DNA of 64,000 bases from assembly GCA_020059465.1 (NCBI GenBank), contig JAGVBZ010000008.1, positions 62,001 to 126,000 on the forward strand, given 5' to 3'. Each line of letters starts with the position of its first letter. Position 1 is the first letter of the stretch. Made by a program: the position numbers and the translations under genes. The notes below the pieces were generated by a model. The model was not told the origin of the DNA and made no database searches. It saw only the letters and a program-made list of their open reading frames with translations. Positions 54,207-62,696 of this stretch are shown piece by piece. The stretch comes from Brevinematales bacterium. Its GTDB lineage: Bacteria; Spirochaetota; Brevinematia; Brevinematales; GWF1-51-8.

Positions 54207-54947
54207 TTAATAGAGTTTTTCCGTTCCTTTCGGGTGCGAATAAAACGGGCAGTTATGCTTCTGGCAATAGGGATTCATCGTTGAGAATTTACAGTCCACC
54301 CCGCCGTGGGTAATAATGACCTTCAAATAATCCCTTAAAAATTCGATGGCGTTGTTAATCGACAGAAAAAGATTCCGTTTACAGCAGCGGGGGATTCCCT
54401 GATGCGCGATTGAATTCAACGTGGTGGATGTGAGGAGATTCGCGAGTTTCCATTCCTCGGCGGCAAAATCCGTATCCTGAAGGATCAGGTTGATAAAAAG
54501 GGAGTTTCCCAACGCCGCGCCGCATATCCCGTACTGGTTGCAGAAACCCTCAGTCAGCCGTTTCGCCCGTTCCTTTGCAAGACGAAGTTTCGTCTTCTTC
54601 AGTTCATAATCCTTGAGTTTATTATAGTAGCAGGTCAGGAGGGACGCGGTGACTAAATAATGATGTACCGGAGAATTGATTTCAATTCGCGGGTTCCGCA
54701 TCAGGGTCATGGCGATCAGAATAGGGTCTTCTGAGGGCGACGAGAGACAGTACTGTTCGATCAGTTCGAGCGCGGCAAGATTATAGCATCCCGCGCAGAC
54801 ATAATGATCGTTCTCGCAGGCTTGTAATGTATCGAAAATTCCGCCGCATATCGCGCAGACTTTCTTCTGATGCGATTTCAGCCTCACCAGTTTTTTATCG
54901 CAAATAACGCAGGTTTCCGCATGGTCGTGATGCTTTGATTGTCCCAT
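54207..54947 (-). CDS. DUF5714-like cysteine-rich protein
   Basis: The 246-residue product matches the DUF5714 pattern: zinc-binding-like pairs (CVICDKK, CAICGGIF, CENDHYVCAGC), then PVHHYLVTASLLTCYYN, NQYGICGAALGNSLF and GIPRCCKRNLFLSI, with a Cys-rich tail. In other genomes this domain is fused to a methyltransferase or encoded near one; its activity is not known. GGGGAGAAATA precedes the ATG at 54947. It is convergent with the secreted gene and near the small Cys protein, which may be coincidence. Confidence 0.72.
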   Translation of the reverse strand: MGQSKHHDHAETCVICDKKLVRLKSHQKKVCAICGGIFDTLQACENDHYVCAGCYNLAALELIEQYCLSSPSEDPILIAMTLMRNPRIEINSPVHHYLVTASLLTCYYNKLKDYELKKTKLRLAKERAKRLTEGFCNQYGICGAALGNSLFINLILQDTDFAAEEWKLANLLTSTTLNSIAHQGIPRCCKRNLFLSINNAIEFLRDYLKVIITHGGVDCKFSTMNPYCQKHNCPFYSHPKGTEKLY

Positions 54948-55090
54948 TATTTCTCCCCTCATTTATTATAGATTCACCCGGAAAATATATCAACCTACCG
55001 AAAAAACGGTGAGCAGGTGTACGCATATATTTCGTGAATGGTATTATTAATACGATAGATAAAGAATATCGAAAAAAAACACATTTTGCG

Positions 55091-55119
55091 TTGACATAAT
55101 GTAATATGGAATATAAAAT
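55091..55119 (+). promoter_or_regulatory. Promoter of the RsbW-like/STAS pair
   Basis: TTGACA (55091-55096), 17-base spacer, TAAAAT (55114-55119), about 36 bases before the ATG. Confidence 0.7.
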
Positions 55120-55155
55120 TGAATCTGAATATCTTTTTGAAAAATAAGAGGATTT

Positions 55156-55671
55156 ATGTTTGACTCAAAGCTTATATCGGCAATCCTGAAGGATTATATT
55201 TCAAGATTTCCCGCCAAAGATAAAGAAAGCCTGAATCTGGAAATTGACGATAGCAGTATCTCGATTTCGCTGGTTGGGGATATTCATTCTTTGCGTATTG
55301 TAAACGTCCTGGTCAATGTGATTTTTAAAAACATAGATATTCAGAACGACGATCAATTTCTGGTATTCGATCTATGCCTCGCGATCGAAGAATCTCTGAT
55401 CAATATATTCAAGCATTCGTATCCTGAGAAACGGGGTTTGGTCGAGCTGAAGGTTAAATTCGAACCCGATAAAATTGTCATCCGGGTATCCGATTATGGC
55501 GCAAAGGGGAATACGTTCAACTATGACGAGCAGTTAAAAAAGACACCCGCGAGCGAATTCTCGGAAAGCGGACGGGGAATGATGATTATTAAGAAGATTA
55601 TCGACGATATCAAGTATTCAACCGATAACGACCGAAACACTCTTCTTCTGATAAAAAAATGGAAGGGCTAA
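55156..55671 (+). CDS. RsbW-like anti-sigma/switch kinase
   Basis: The 171-residue protein has a GHKL ATPase domain in its C-terminal two thirds: N box EESLINIFKHSY, G1 DYGAKG and G2 ESGRGMMIIKKIIDDIKY. That layout is typical of SpoIIAB/RsbW-type kinases that phosphorylate a STAS partner. The STAS gene follows after 4 bases, so a partner switch is inferred. The controlled sigma factor or effector is not adjacent. Confidence 0.85.
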   Translation: MFDSKLISAILKDYISRFPAKDKESLNLEIDDSSISISLVGDIHSLRIVNVLVNVIFKNIDIQNDDQFLVFDLCLAIEESLINIFKHSYPEKRGLVELKVKFEPDKIVIRVSDYGAKGNTFNYDEQLKKTPASEFSESGRGMMIIKKIIDDIKYSTDNDRNTLLLIKKWKG

Positions 55672-55675
55672 ACCT

Positions 55676-56035
55676 ATGGAAAAAATGGATGATTTAGAGA
55701 TCTTTCAGGAAAAAAAGGGAAATATATCTATTCTTCGTCTGAAAGGGATAATGGATAGCTCGACCTGTATGCAATTCGGTATCCAGTTCAAAGAAATCGC
55801 CGAACGGCCGGGACTACTGCTTATACTGGATCTGAAGGAGCTTTCCTATATCAACAGTATCGGTATCGGGACAATGGTCAGTAATATTCGAAAAATTCAG
55901 AGTTCCGAAGGCAGGGTCTGCTTCTTTCAGGTATCGGAGGAAGTGAAGCATGTTTTCGATCTAACCGGTCTCTCCAATATCTTCTTCTTTTTTGACGATG
56001 AGGATTCGGCATTAAAATTTCTGACCGGGAATTGA
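55676..56035 (+). CDS. STAS-domain antagonist, RsbV-like
   Basis: The 119-residue protein has the STAS phosphorylation region LDLKELSYINSIGIGTMVSN; the serine is kept although the usual preceding Asp is Asn. It should be substrate and antagonist of the RsbW-like kinase encoded upstream. No terminator directly follows; the next strong stem-loop is the trp leader terminator at 56.2 kb. Confidence 0.85.
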   Translation: MEKMDDLEIFQEKKGNISILRLKGIMDSSTCMQFGIQFKEIAERPGLLLILDLKELSYINSIGIGTMVSNIRKIQSSEGRVCFFQVSEEVKHVFDLTGLSNIFFFFDDEDSALKFLTGN

Positions 56036-56085
56036 CATATTTTAGGAATGCTTTTAACATAATTCATCAATATGAGGAATACATT

Positions 56086-56148
56086 ATGATTATTCTGACA
56101 GTCTCTTCGAACTCTAACTGGTGGCGCAATATACTCTGTCGAGTTTAG
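56086..56148 (+). CDS. trpL: trp operon leader peptide
   Basis: A 20-codon frame with AGGA 7 bases before the ATG (56086). It contains tandem tryptophan codons (TGG TGG at 56119-56124) in NSNWWRN and stops at 56148. It sits 35 bases before a Rho-independent terminator and 81 bases before the first gene of a trp operon. Tandem Trp in a short leader before a terminator is the classic design of ribosome-mediated trp attenuation. The peptide itself is not expected to have a function. Confidence 0.78.
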   Translation: MIILTVSSNSNWWRNILCRV

Positions 56149-56183
56149 GATGACCTTGGGGCTAATTGTAATATATTTATATT

Positions 56184-56219
56184 CCCGCGGGTTCATGCCT
56201 GCGGGTTTTTTCTTTTTTT
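56184..56219 (+). terminator. trp attenuator (terminator in leader)
   Basis: CCCGCGGG (56184-56191) pairs with CCTGCGGG (56198-56205; one G-U pair) around a 6-base loop, followed by TTTTTTCTTTTTTT. The T-run ends just before the AGGAGG of the phosphoesterase gene. A competing antiterminator may use ATGACC (56150-56155) against GGGTTCAT in the terminator's 5' side, but I could not fix this by eye. Confidence 0.78.
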
Positions 56220-56229
56220 AGGAGGCACC

Positions 56230-57039
56230 ATGAAAAAACTACTGGCACTTTTCCTGTTCATCACCGTCGCATTTTATACCGCCGCCGCAGCGAAAAAGCC
56301 GGCCGCTAATGAAACATTCTACTTCGTTCAGGTCACCGACACCCATTGGGGCAACGATCTGCATACGGCGCGATTGAAGAAGATTGTCGACGCGATCAAC
56401 GCGCTCCCCATGAAGATCGAGTTCGTCGCACATACAGGCGATATCGCGAGCGACGACATGGACAATATGGCGAATCTGTCCAACGCGCTGAAAATATATT
56501 CGCAGTTAAAAGCGCCTCTTTATTTTGTCCCCGGCAACCACGACATCGTAAAATATAAGTTCAACAAGTGCATCGGTATCTATACGAATTATTTCTCGCC
56601 CCTGAATTACACGGTCGAGGTCAAGGGCGTTGTCCTATTATTCACATTCCTCGAACCCCTGCGCGAGAATTACACAATTCCGGGATACGATCCGTACAAA
56701 TGGGTCGAGAGTACGCTGAAGGCGAACCAGAAAAAGCCCGTGCTGATTTTCCATCACTCGCCGGTTATCCCCGACTTTTACAATAACGAGATGCATTATC
56801 CGTACGACCCGAAGGAGACCTCCGACTGGAACGCAATAGTCAACAAATACAAAAATGTAAAAGGAATCCTCTGCGGGCATTTCCACCGGGGCGAAATGCG
56901 CTGGATCGGCGATGTCCCTTGCTATGTCTCGCCGTCGGTCGCCGCGTACTGGGAACGGCAGGCAACGTTCAGGGTGTATGAGTACGACAACGGCAAACTG
57001 AATTATTTCACGGTATATATAGAAGATAAAGAAAAATAA
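56230..57039 (+). CDS. Secreted calcineurin-like metallophosphoesterase
   Basis: The 269-residue product has a signal peptide (MKKLLALFLFITVAFYTAAAA) and the complete metallophosphoesterase motif series: DTHWG (D-x-H), GDIASDD (GD), GNHD (GNHE/D), HHSP and GHFHRG (GHxH). It should be a periplasmic or exported phosphodiesterase/phosphatase; the substrate is unknown. It lies between the trp attenuator and trpE, 9 bases before trpE, so it belongs to the trp transcription unit, which is unusual. AGGAGG gives the start. Confidence 0.88.
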   Translation: MKKLLALFLFITVAFYTAAAAKKPAANETFYFVQVTDTHWGNDLHTARLKKIVDAINALPMKIEFVAHTGDIASDDMDNMANLSNALKIYSQLKAPLYFVPGNHDIVKYKFNKCIGIYTNYFSPLNYTVEVKGVVLLFTFLEPLRENYTIPGYDPYKWVESTLKANQKKPVLIFHHSPVIPDFYNNEMHYPYDPKETSDWNAIVNKYKNVKGILCGHFHRGEMRWIGDVPCYVSPSVAAYWERQATFRVYEYDNGKLNYFTVYIEDKEK

Positions 57040-57048
57040 GAGGCCGAT

Positions 57049-58470
57049 ATGGATGCGAATAATGTTCTTTACCCCGTACACCGTGAGATCGCGGCGGACA
57101 TAGAAACTCCCGTTTCCGCGTTCCTCGCGCTGAAGGAGGAAGGCAGAATGGGGTTCCTGCTGGAGAGTGTCGAGATGGGCGAAAAACTCGGACGATACTC
57201 GTTCCTCGGATTCGACCCGGAGTTGATCTTCACAGCGAAACGCAATAAAGTACGGGTGACGTTCAACGGCGGGACAGAGGAGATTGACGCCGACGATCCG
57301 ATCGCCGAGATCAAGCGTATCGTGTCTTCGTTCCGTGAGGAGCCTGTCGAGGGCCTGCCGCCGTTTACCGCAGGGCTGATCGGGTACTTTTCCTACGACT
57401 CCGTCCGTTACTTCGAGAAGCTCCCCGATATTAAGCCGGACAGACTCGGCCTTCCCGATATATTCCTCGTCCTGCCGAAGGTGCTGATCGCGTTCGACCA
57501 TATCCGGCAGAAACTCATCCTGATCGGGCACGCCTACTCGCCGGATAAAAAGGACGAGGTGATGCAGACGCTTCTGGAATACGAGGCGCGCCTCTTCTCC
57601 GCGAAGCCCCCCGCCCGGATTAAAGAATCGTCCCGGAATAAGATCGACCTGATCTCCAATTTCCGCAAGGCGGATTTCATCGCGGCGGTGGAAAAAGCGA
57701 AACAGCATATTGTCGCGGGAGATATCTTCCAGGTGGTCATCTCGCAGCGCCTGCGCACGGAGATCGACATAGGCCCGTTCGATATCTACCGAAAACTCCG
57801 CATGATCAATCCGTCCCCCTACATGTTCTATATCGACCTCGAGGATTTTCAACTCATAGGATCGTCGCCCGAGGTCATGGTGCGCCGGACAAAGTCCGGG
57901 GATAAGGACGAACTGATCGTCCGCCCTATCGCCGGGACACGCCCGCGCGGGAAGAATAAAAAAGAGGACGAAGCTGTCGAGCGGGAACTCCTGAACGATG
58001 TGAAGGAACTCGCCGAGCATACGATGCTCCTCGACCTCGCGCGAAACGATGTCGGCCGCATATCGGAATTCAATTCCGTCCGCGTCGAGGCTCCGTACCA
58101 TATCGAACGTTACTCGCATGTAATGCACATCGTTTCCGACGTCTTCGGGAAACCGAACCCGCAATATGACGCGGTGGATATCATCGGTGCGACATTCCCC
58201 GCCGGTACGGTGAGCGGTTCGCCGAAGGTGCGTGCGATGGAAATTATCGAGGACCTCGAACCTGAGAAACGCGGGGTATACGCCGGTGCTATCGGATACA
58301 TCGATTTCTCCGGCAACACCGACACCTGTATCGCGATCCGCACCATCATTCACAAGGATAAAACCGCCTACCTTCAGGCGGGCGCGGGTATTGTGTACGA
58401 TTCCGTCCCGGAGCGGGAATACGAGGAGACTATCAACAAGGCTAAAGCCCTGATGAAGGCGATTATTTAG
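57049..58470 (+). CDS. trpE: Anthranilate synthase component I
   Basis: Converts chorismate to anthranilate with ammonia from TrpG. The 473-residue protein shows the N-terminal LLES tryptophan-binding motif (feedback inhibition), FQVVISQRL, the IAGTRPRGK and ELAEHTMLLDLARNDVGR motifs, and YSHVMHIVSDVFG. It is 9 bases after the phosphoesterase gene. Full length. Related para-aminobenzoate synthases lack this context. Confidence 0.95.
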   Translation: MDANNVLYPVHREIAADIETPVSAFLALKEEGRMGFLLESVEMGEKLGRYSFLGFDPELIFTAKRNKVRVTFNGGTEEIDADDPIAEIKRIVSSFREEPVEGLPPFTAGLIGYFSYDSVRYFEKLPDIKPDRLGLPDIFLVLPKVLIAFDHIRQKLILIGHAYSPDKKDEVMQTLLEYEARLFSAKPPARIKESSRNKIDLISNFRKADFIAAVEKAKQHIVAGDIFQVVISQRLRTEIDIGPFDIYRKLRMINPSPYMFYIDLEDFQLIGSSPEVMVRRTKSGDKDELIVRPIAGTRPRGKNKKEDEAVERELLNDVKELAEHTMLLDLARNDVGRISEFNSVRVEAPYHIERYSHVMHIVSDVFGKPNPQYDAVDIIGATFPAGTVSGSPKVRAMEIIEDLEPEKRGVYAGAIGYIDFSGNTDTCIAIRTIIHKDKTAYLQAGAGIVYDSVPEREYEETINKAKALMKAII

Positions 58471-58479
58471 GAGGCGCGT

Positions 58480-60084
58480 ATGATATTGGTTATCGATAAT
58501 TACGATTCGTTCATATATAACATCGTACAGTATATCGGGGAGTTTTACCCCGACGTGAAGGTATTCCGGAACGACAAGCTGACCGTAGACGAGGCGCTCG
58601 CGATGGAGCCCGACGGGATAGTGATTTCGCCCGGCCCGGGCCGTCCGTCCGACGCGGGCATCTCCGAGGAACTCATCCGCCGTTCGGGGGATATCCCCGT
58701 ATTCGGGGTCTGCCTCGGACATCAGGGCATCACCGAGGTATTCGGAGGCGAGGTCATTTCCGCGTCCCGCATCATCCACGGGAAAAGCTCGAATATGACG
58801 CATACCGGAACCGGGATATTTGCCGGACTGCCGTCGCCCCTCAAGGGCATCCGTTACCACTCCCTCGCGGCGAACCGCGCGAATTTTCCCGATACCCTCG
58901 AGATCACATGCGAAAGCGACGACGGCGAAATTATGGGTGTCAAGGCGAAGGGGCGGAATATCCACGGCATCCAGTTTCATCCCGAATCGTTCCTTACCCA
59001 GTACGGCAAGCAGATCGTCAAGAACTTCGTCGATATGGTTGTCGAACGGCAGAAAGCGAAAATATCCGACCGGGTAAAGTCGATTGTCCTGCGGATATGT
59101 AATAAAGAAGACCTGACGCAGGACGAGGCAGCCGAAATGATGGATACCATCATGAACGGGGAAGCCACACCCGCGCAGATCGCGGCCTACCTGACATCGA
59201 TGCACCTTAAGGGCGAATCCGCCGCCGAGATCACCGGGAGCGCGCAGTCGATGTTCCGCGCGGCGCTGAAAGTCAGTACCGGCGCACAGCCGCTCATCGA
59301 CACCTGCGGGACAGGCGGCGACCATTCCGGCACGTTCAATCTATCGACCGCGTCGGCGTTTGTCGCGGCGGGCGCTGGGATTCATATAGCGAAGCACGGC
59401 AACCGTTCCATCACCAGCAAAAGCGGTTCCGCCGACGTGCTCCAGTCGCTCGGAGTAAGGATCGACCTTTCTCCCGAACAGGCCGCACGGTCTATCGAGG
59501 CCGCGGGGTTCGCGTTCCTGTTCGCGCCCGCGTACCATCCCGCGATGAAGCATGTGATGCCCGTCCGCCGCGAGATCGGTATCCGTACGATATTTAATAT
59601 CCTCGGCCCGATCGTGAATCCCGCCGGGGTAAAACGTCATATCATGGGGGTCGCGTCCCCCGCCCTGCTCGAAATGATCCCCGATGTATTCGCGCGGCTG
59701 GGGCATATCCATTCGGCGGTCGTACACGGCGAGATCGGTATCGACGAGGCGTCGGTCGAGGGACTGACGCAGGTACGGGAAATCCGTGCCGGCGAGGTCA
59801 AATCGTGGACGCTCGACCCGTCGGAATACGGCCTCGACGGCCTGATAGAAAATCTCCGCGTATCCGGCGCGGAAGAAAGCGCCCAGATGATCCTCGATAT
59901 ATTCGAGGGTTCCGAGAAGGGCGATCCTTATAAGGCGGTCGTGCTGAACGCCGCCCTCGCTGTGATGGTCGCATCGGATATCCCGATCCACGAAGCGGTC
60001 GGCGTCGCGAGGGAATCAGTCGACTCTGGGAAGGCTATGCGCGCGCTCGAGGCCGCCCGGAACTTCTCACCCGGGACGGAGTAA
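58480..60084 (+). CDS. trpGD: Fused TrpG glutaminase - TrpD phosphoribosyltransferase
   Basis: One 534-residue chain. Residues 1 to about 190 are the TrpG glutaminase (VIDNYDSFIYNI, FGVCLGHQGI with the nucleophile Cys, GIQFHPES). Residues about 200-534 are TrpD (CGTGGDHSGTFNLST, KHGNRSITSKSGSADVLQSLG, PVRREIGIRTIFNILGPIVNPAG). It supplies ammonia to TrpE and transfers phosphoribose to anthranilate. Such fusions occur in enterobacteria and scattered other phyla. Starts 9 bases after trpE. Confidence 0.95.
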   Translation: MILVIDNYDSFIYNIVQYIGEFYPDVKVFRNDKLTVDEALAMEPDGIVISPGPGRPSDAGISEELIRRSGDIPVFGVCLGHQGITEVFGGEVISASRIIHGKSSNMTHTGTGIFAGLPSPLKGIRYHSLAANRANFPDTLEITCESDDGEIMGVKAKGRNIHGIQFHPESFLTQYGKQIVKNFVDMVVERQKAKISDRVKSIVLRICNKEDLTQDEAAEMMDTIMNGEATPAQIAAYLTSMHLKGESAAEITGSAQSMFRAALKVSTGAQPLIDTCGTGGDHSGTFNLSTASAFVAAGAGIHIAKHGNRSITSKSGSADVLQSLGVRIDLSPEQAARSIEAAGFAFLFAPAYHPAMKHVMPVRREIGIRTIFNILGPIVNPAGVKRHIMGVASPALLEMIPDVFARLGHIHSAVVHGEIGIDEASVEGLTQVREIRAGEVKSWTLDPSEYGLDGLIENLRVSGAEESAQMILDIFEGSEKGDPYKAVVLNAALAVMVASDIPIHEAVGVARESVDSGKAMRALEAARNFSPGTE

Positions 60085-60085
60085 A

Positions 60086-60865
60086 ATGAATAAATTACAG
60101 GAAATCATCGACGCGAAAAAATCCGAGGTCGAAGAACTTCACCGCTCCTACGATAAAGGTATCCGTGCCGAAAGCACGCCCCTGCGCCCGTCGTTCCGCG
60201 ACGCGCTCACCGGCGGCGGCTTCCTCAAACTGATCGCCGAGGTCAAACGAAGCTCGCCGTCCATGGGAAATATCAACCCCGCCGCCGACCCTGTCGAGAC
60301 CGCAAGGGTCTACTCGGAGAACGGTGCGTCAGCCGTATCGGTGCTGACCGACCGGAAATACTTCGGCGGAAGCTGGGAATTCCTGCGGAATATCGCCGCC
60401 GTATCCGGACTGCCCCTCCTGTGCAAAGATTTTATCATCGACCCCATACAGATCGACCTTGCCCGCGCCTACGGCGCGTCGGCCGTACTCCTGATCACCG
60501 AGGCCCTCCCCGGCAGCGAACTCGCCCGCCTGTACCGTCATACCGAAGAATGCGGGCTGGACGCGCTCGTGGAAGCGCATCTGCCGGAGAATATCGAACG
60601 CGCGGCCGCGCTCGGCGCGCCGGTAATCGGGATCAATAACCGCGACCTCACGACATTCGAACTCGATACGGAATACGCGCTGAAATACGCGGGGATGATT
60701 CCCGCCGATAGGATACGTCTCGCGCTGTCGGGAGTGGAGACCGCTGATGACGCGCGGAAATTCGCACGCGCGGGATTCGACGGTATCCTCGTCGGAACGT
60801 CGCTCATGCGCGCGAAAAACCCAGCATCGGCGGTACGCGAGCTCTCCGGAATCGGAAGGGTGTAA
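60086..60865 (+). CDS. trpC: Indole-3-glycerol phosphate synthase
   Basis: The 259-residue TIM-barrel enzyme has LIAEVKRSSPSMGNI with the catalytic Lys, LTDRKYFGGS, LCKDFIIDPIQI, EAHLPENIERA, IGINNRDLTTFELD and ALSGVETADD. It begins one base after the trpGD stop. trpF, trpB and trpA are not found downstream, so the pathway is completed elsewhere. Confidence 0.96.
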   Translation: MNKLQEIIDAKKSEVEELHRSYDKGIRAESTPLRPSFRDALTGGGFLKLIAEVKRSSPSMGNINPAADPVETARVYSENGASAVSVLTDRKYFGGSWEFLRNIAAVSGLPLLCKDFIIDPIQIDLARAYGASAVLLITEALPGSELARLYRHTEECGLDALVEAHLPENIERAAALGAPVIGINNRDLTTFELDTEYALKYAGMIPADRIRLALSGVETADDARKFARAGFDGILVGTSLMRAKNPASAVRELSGIGRV

Positions 60866-60903
60866 AACGGAATAGTCAGTTTATTTACCCAATCGTCATC
60901 GAC

Positions 60904-60937
60904 AAATAAAAAAATCCCGCACCTTCCGGTACGGGAT
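60904..60937 (-). terminator. Terminator of the Met-rich envelope protein gene
   Basis: On the minus strand ATCCCG (60937-60932) and CGGGAT (60919-60914) bracket a near-paired ACC/GGT inner stem and run into a T-tract (60914-60904). It may also terminate the trp operon, but no T-run follows on that strand. Confidence 0.65.
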
Positions 60938-60973
60938 ACTGAAAAAATCTATCGTTTATCGGGGGTATTCGGG

Positions 60974-61600
60974 TTATTTACCTTTCCCCTTTTCCTTTCC
61001 GGGGCCCCAATCGGAATCTTTTTTCATACCCTTTCCAGGCCCCATCGGTTTCATGGTATTCACCGCATCGACAAGTTCCTGCATTTTAACAGGATCTGAA
61101 CCGACGACATTAAGCCATTTCGCTATAGCCGCGTCAATTTCCTTCTTACGCTGGTCGTTCAACTGCTTGATGCTGACCATTCCGGCTTCGCGGTTCGCCT
61201 GAATCTTATTCTGTACATCGACCATTTCCTTCAGTACCTTGGAAATCTCTTTCCCGTTCTTACCGGAATCCTTAGAGTAATCCGCGGAAAGCTTGACCAG
61301 CGCGTCGCGGAGTTCCATCAGACGGGTATGAAGGCCGAGATTCTTTTCCTTGGTTTCGAGAAATACCTTCTGAATCTGGATATTATACTTCTCCATGATA
61401 GGGTGGATACCGCTAAGCTTAGCGAATACCATCATGCCCTGCATCATATCATGGTTCATTCCGCCCATATCCATACCCATTCCTGGATGGTCGGAACCCT
61501 TACATGGATTATCGCCGCAGTCGGGCCCGCCCTTTTTAGCGTAAGCGGTCATTGTCCCGAGGACTAAAACCGCAGTCAATACCAAAACTTTTCTGATCAT
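60974..61600 (-). CDS. Secreted Met/His-rich Spy/ZraP-like protein
   Basis: The 208-residue protein has a signal peptide (MIRKVLVLTAVLVLGTMTAYA), a Met- and His-rich stretch with two cysteines (CGDNPCKGSDHPGMGMDMGG), and a long helical region (KEKNLGLHTRLMELRDALVKLSADYS...) as in periplasmic LTXXQ or heavy-metal-resistance proteins. It ends in a Lys/Gly-rich tail. A metal- or misfolding-response role is inferred. It is downstream of the ECF sigma/anti-sigma pair on the same strand with an 18-base gap. Confidence 0.65.
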   Translation of the reverse strand: MIRKVLVLTAVLVLGTMTAYAKKGGPDCGDNPCKGSDHPGMGMDMGGMNHDMMQGMMVFAKLSGIHPIMEKYNIQIQKVFLETKEKNLGLHTRLMELRDALVKLSADYSKDSGKNGKEISKVLKEMVDVQNKIQANREAGMVSIKQLNDQRKKEIDAAIAKWLNVVGSDPVKMQELVDAVNTMKPMGPGKGMKKDSDWGPGKEKGKGK

Positions 61601-61618
61601 TGTATCCTCCTGAAAAAA

Positions 61619-62056
61619 TTAGTACACTGCGAGACTATAATAATAATCGATCGCATTATAATTCGTATTGCTATCCATATCGTAGACCGCCAGCATGTAA
61701 TAGCTCTCGAGGGCATCGTAGTTTTCGTCATAGGTCAATTCTTCCGCAGCGGTAGTATTGTGTTCGGCTGCAAACGGATTGAACACTATTCCCGCTACAA
61801 TCAGCAAAGCCGCAAGCGATCCCATGAGGCTGGCGAAACGCCAACGTGATATCCGTACCCGTTTCGGTGCGGCTGCCTGTTTCGCACGGAAAGCACCGGA
61901 CAGGTCGGGCGTATCGTGGACTATATTCCCCTTGTTCAACCGCTCGGATATCCAGTAATATGCCCGGCATTCCCGGCATATTTCCAGATGCACGCCCAGT
62001 TCGGTATTCCTTTCCCCGCCTCCGTCAATCAATTCCCTCGCTTCATTACACAGCAT
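61619..62056 (-). CDS. ZAS-type anti-sigma factor
   Basis: The 145-residue protein has the zinc-binding anti-sigma motif HLEICREC (H-x3-C-x2-C) near residue 25, one membrane helix (about 77-95) and a short extracytoplasmic part. That part ends in two tandem copies of a Tyr-rich unit (NYDALESYYMLAVY and NYNAIDYYYSLAVY). It overlaps the sigma gene by 11 bases and should hold that factor at the membrane. Confidence 0.82.
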   Translation of the reverse strand: MLCNEARELIDGGGERNTELGVHLEICRECRAYYWISERLNKGNIVHDTPDLSGAFRAKQAAAPKRVRISRWRFASLMGSLAALLIVAGIVFNPFAAEHNTTAAEELTYDENYDALESYYMLAVYDMDSNTNYNAIDYYYSLAVY

Positions 62057-62558
62057 CCTGCTCCTCCAGTCTTTTCGCGAGCTTTAGCTTACCCCGCCTG
62101 TAGAACGATTTCACAGTAGGAAGCTTTTGCCCTAAAATCCCGGCAACCTCTTCAAGCTTCTTCCCGTCTATATCCTTCATGATGATAACGTTCCGCTCTT
62201 CTTCCCGGAGCGCTAAAAGCTCCTTTTCTAATATCCGGTTCTCCTCGCCGATATAAAACGTTTCCTCCGTTTCCCGGCGCGACCCGGCATCCTCAGCCCG
62301 GTCGAGGCTCATCCATCCCAGAAACTTATCCCGTACTAAACGGGTTTTCGCAAGATTGATGCCTGTCCTGACCAGATACCCGATCGGGTTCTCCATTCCC
62401 CGCACACGTTCCCAATGACCGTATACTTTCATAAACGCTTCGGATGCAATATCCTCGGCGGTACCGTTGGAACGGACATACCCGCGTACAACCCGGTACA
62501 GCGATGCCTGATTTTTTTTAAAAAATTCCGTAAATTCGCGTTCCAACTCTTGGTTCAT
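62046..62558 (-). CDS. ECF-family RNA polymerase sigma factor
   Basis: The 170-residue protein shows region 2 (LYRVVRGYVRSNGTAEDIASEAFMKVYGHWERV) and region 4 (ALREEERNVIIMKDIDGKKLEEVAGILGQKLPTVKSFYRRGKLKLAKRL), separated by a variable linker. Typical ECF length. The overlapping anti-sigma gene indicates signal-released control; targets probably include the adjacent Met-rich envelope protein. Confidence 0.93.
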   Translation of the reverse strand: MNQELEREFTEFFKKNQASLYRVVRGYVRSNGTAEDIASEAFMKVYGHWERVRGMENPIGYLVRTGINLAKTRLVRDKFLGWMSLDRAEDAGSRRETEETFYIGEENRILEKELLALREEERNVIIMKDIDGKKLEEVAGILGQKLPTVKSFYRRGKLKLAKRLEEQDAV

Positions 62559-62696
62559 CCTTCACTCCGCGTCTATTAATATGACTACCGAACCCCGAAA
62601 AAGGATGCACTTTTTGAAAAAATACACCTATGCCTATTCTAAAATTCCAAAGTGCCGATATAAACAATAGCAAATGGTTTCATAAAAGGCAAGAAG

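Noticed and set aside
54207-54947. Cysteine-rich protein considered as a rubredoxin or zinc-ribbon transcription factor
   Set aside because: The later GICGAALGN and GIPRCCKR segments fit the DUF5714 pattern better than those families.
56638-59325. 895-codon minus-strand frame opposite the phosphoesterase, trpE and trpGD
   Set aside because: It crosses three well-identified genes, and its product is full of His/Arg/Asp without any fold signature; a shadow of codon bias.
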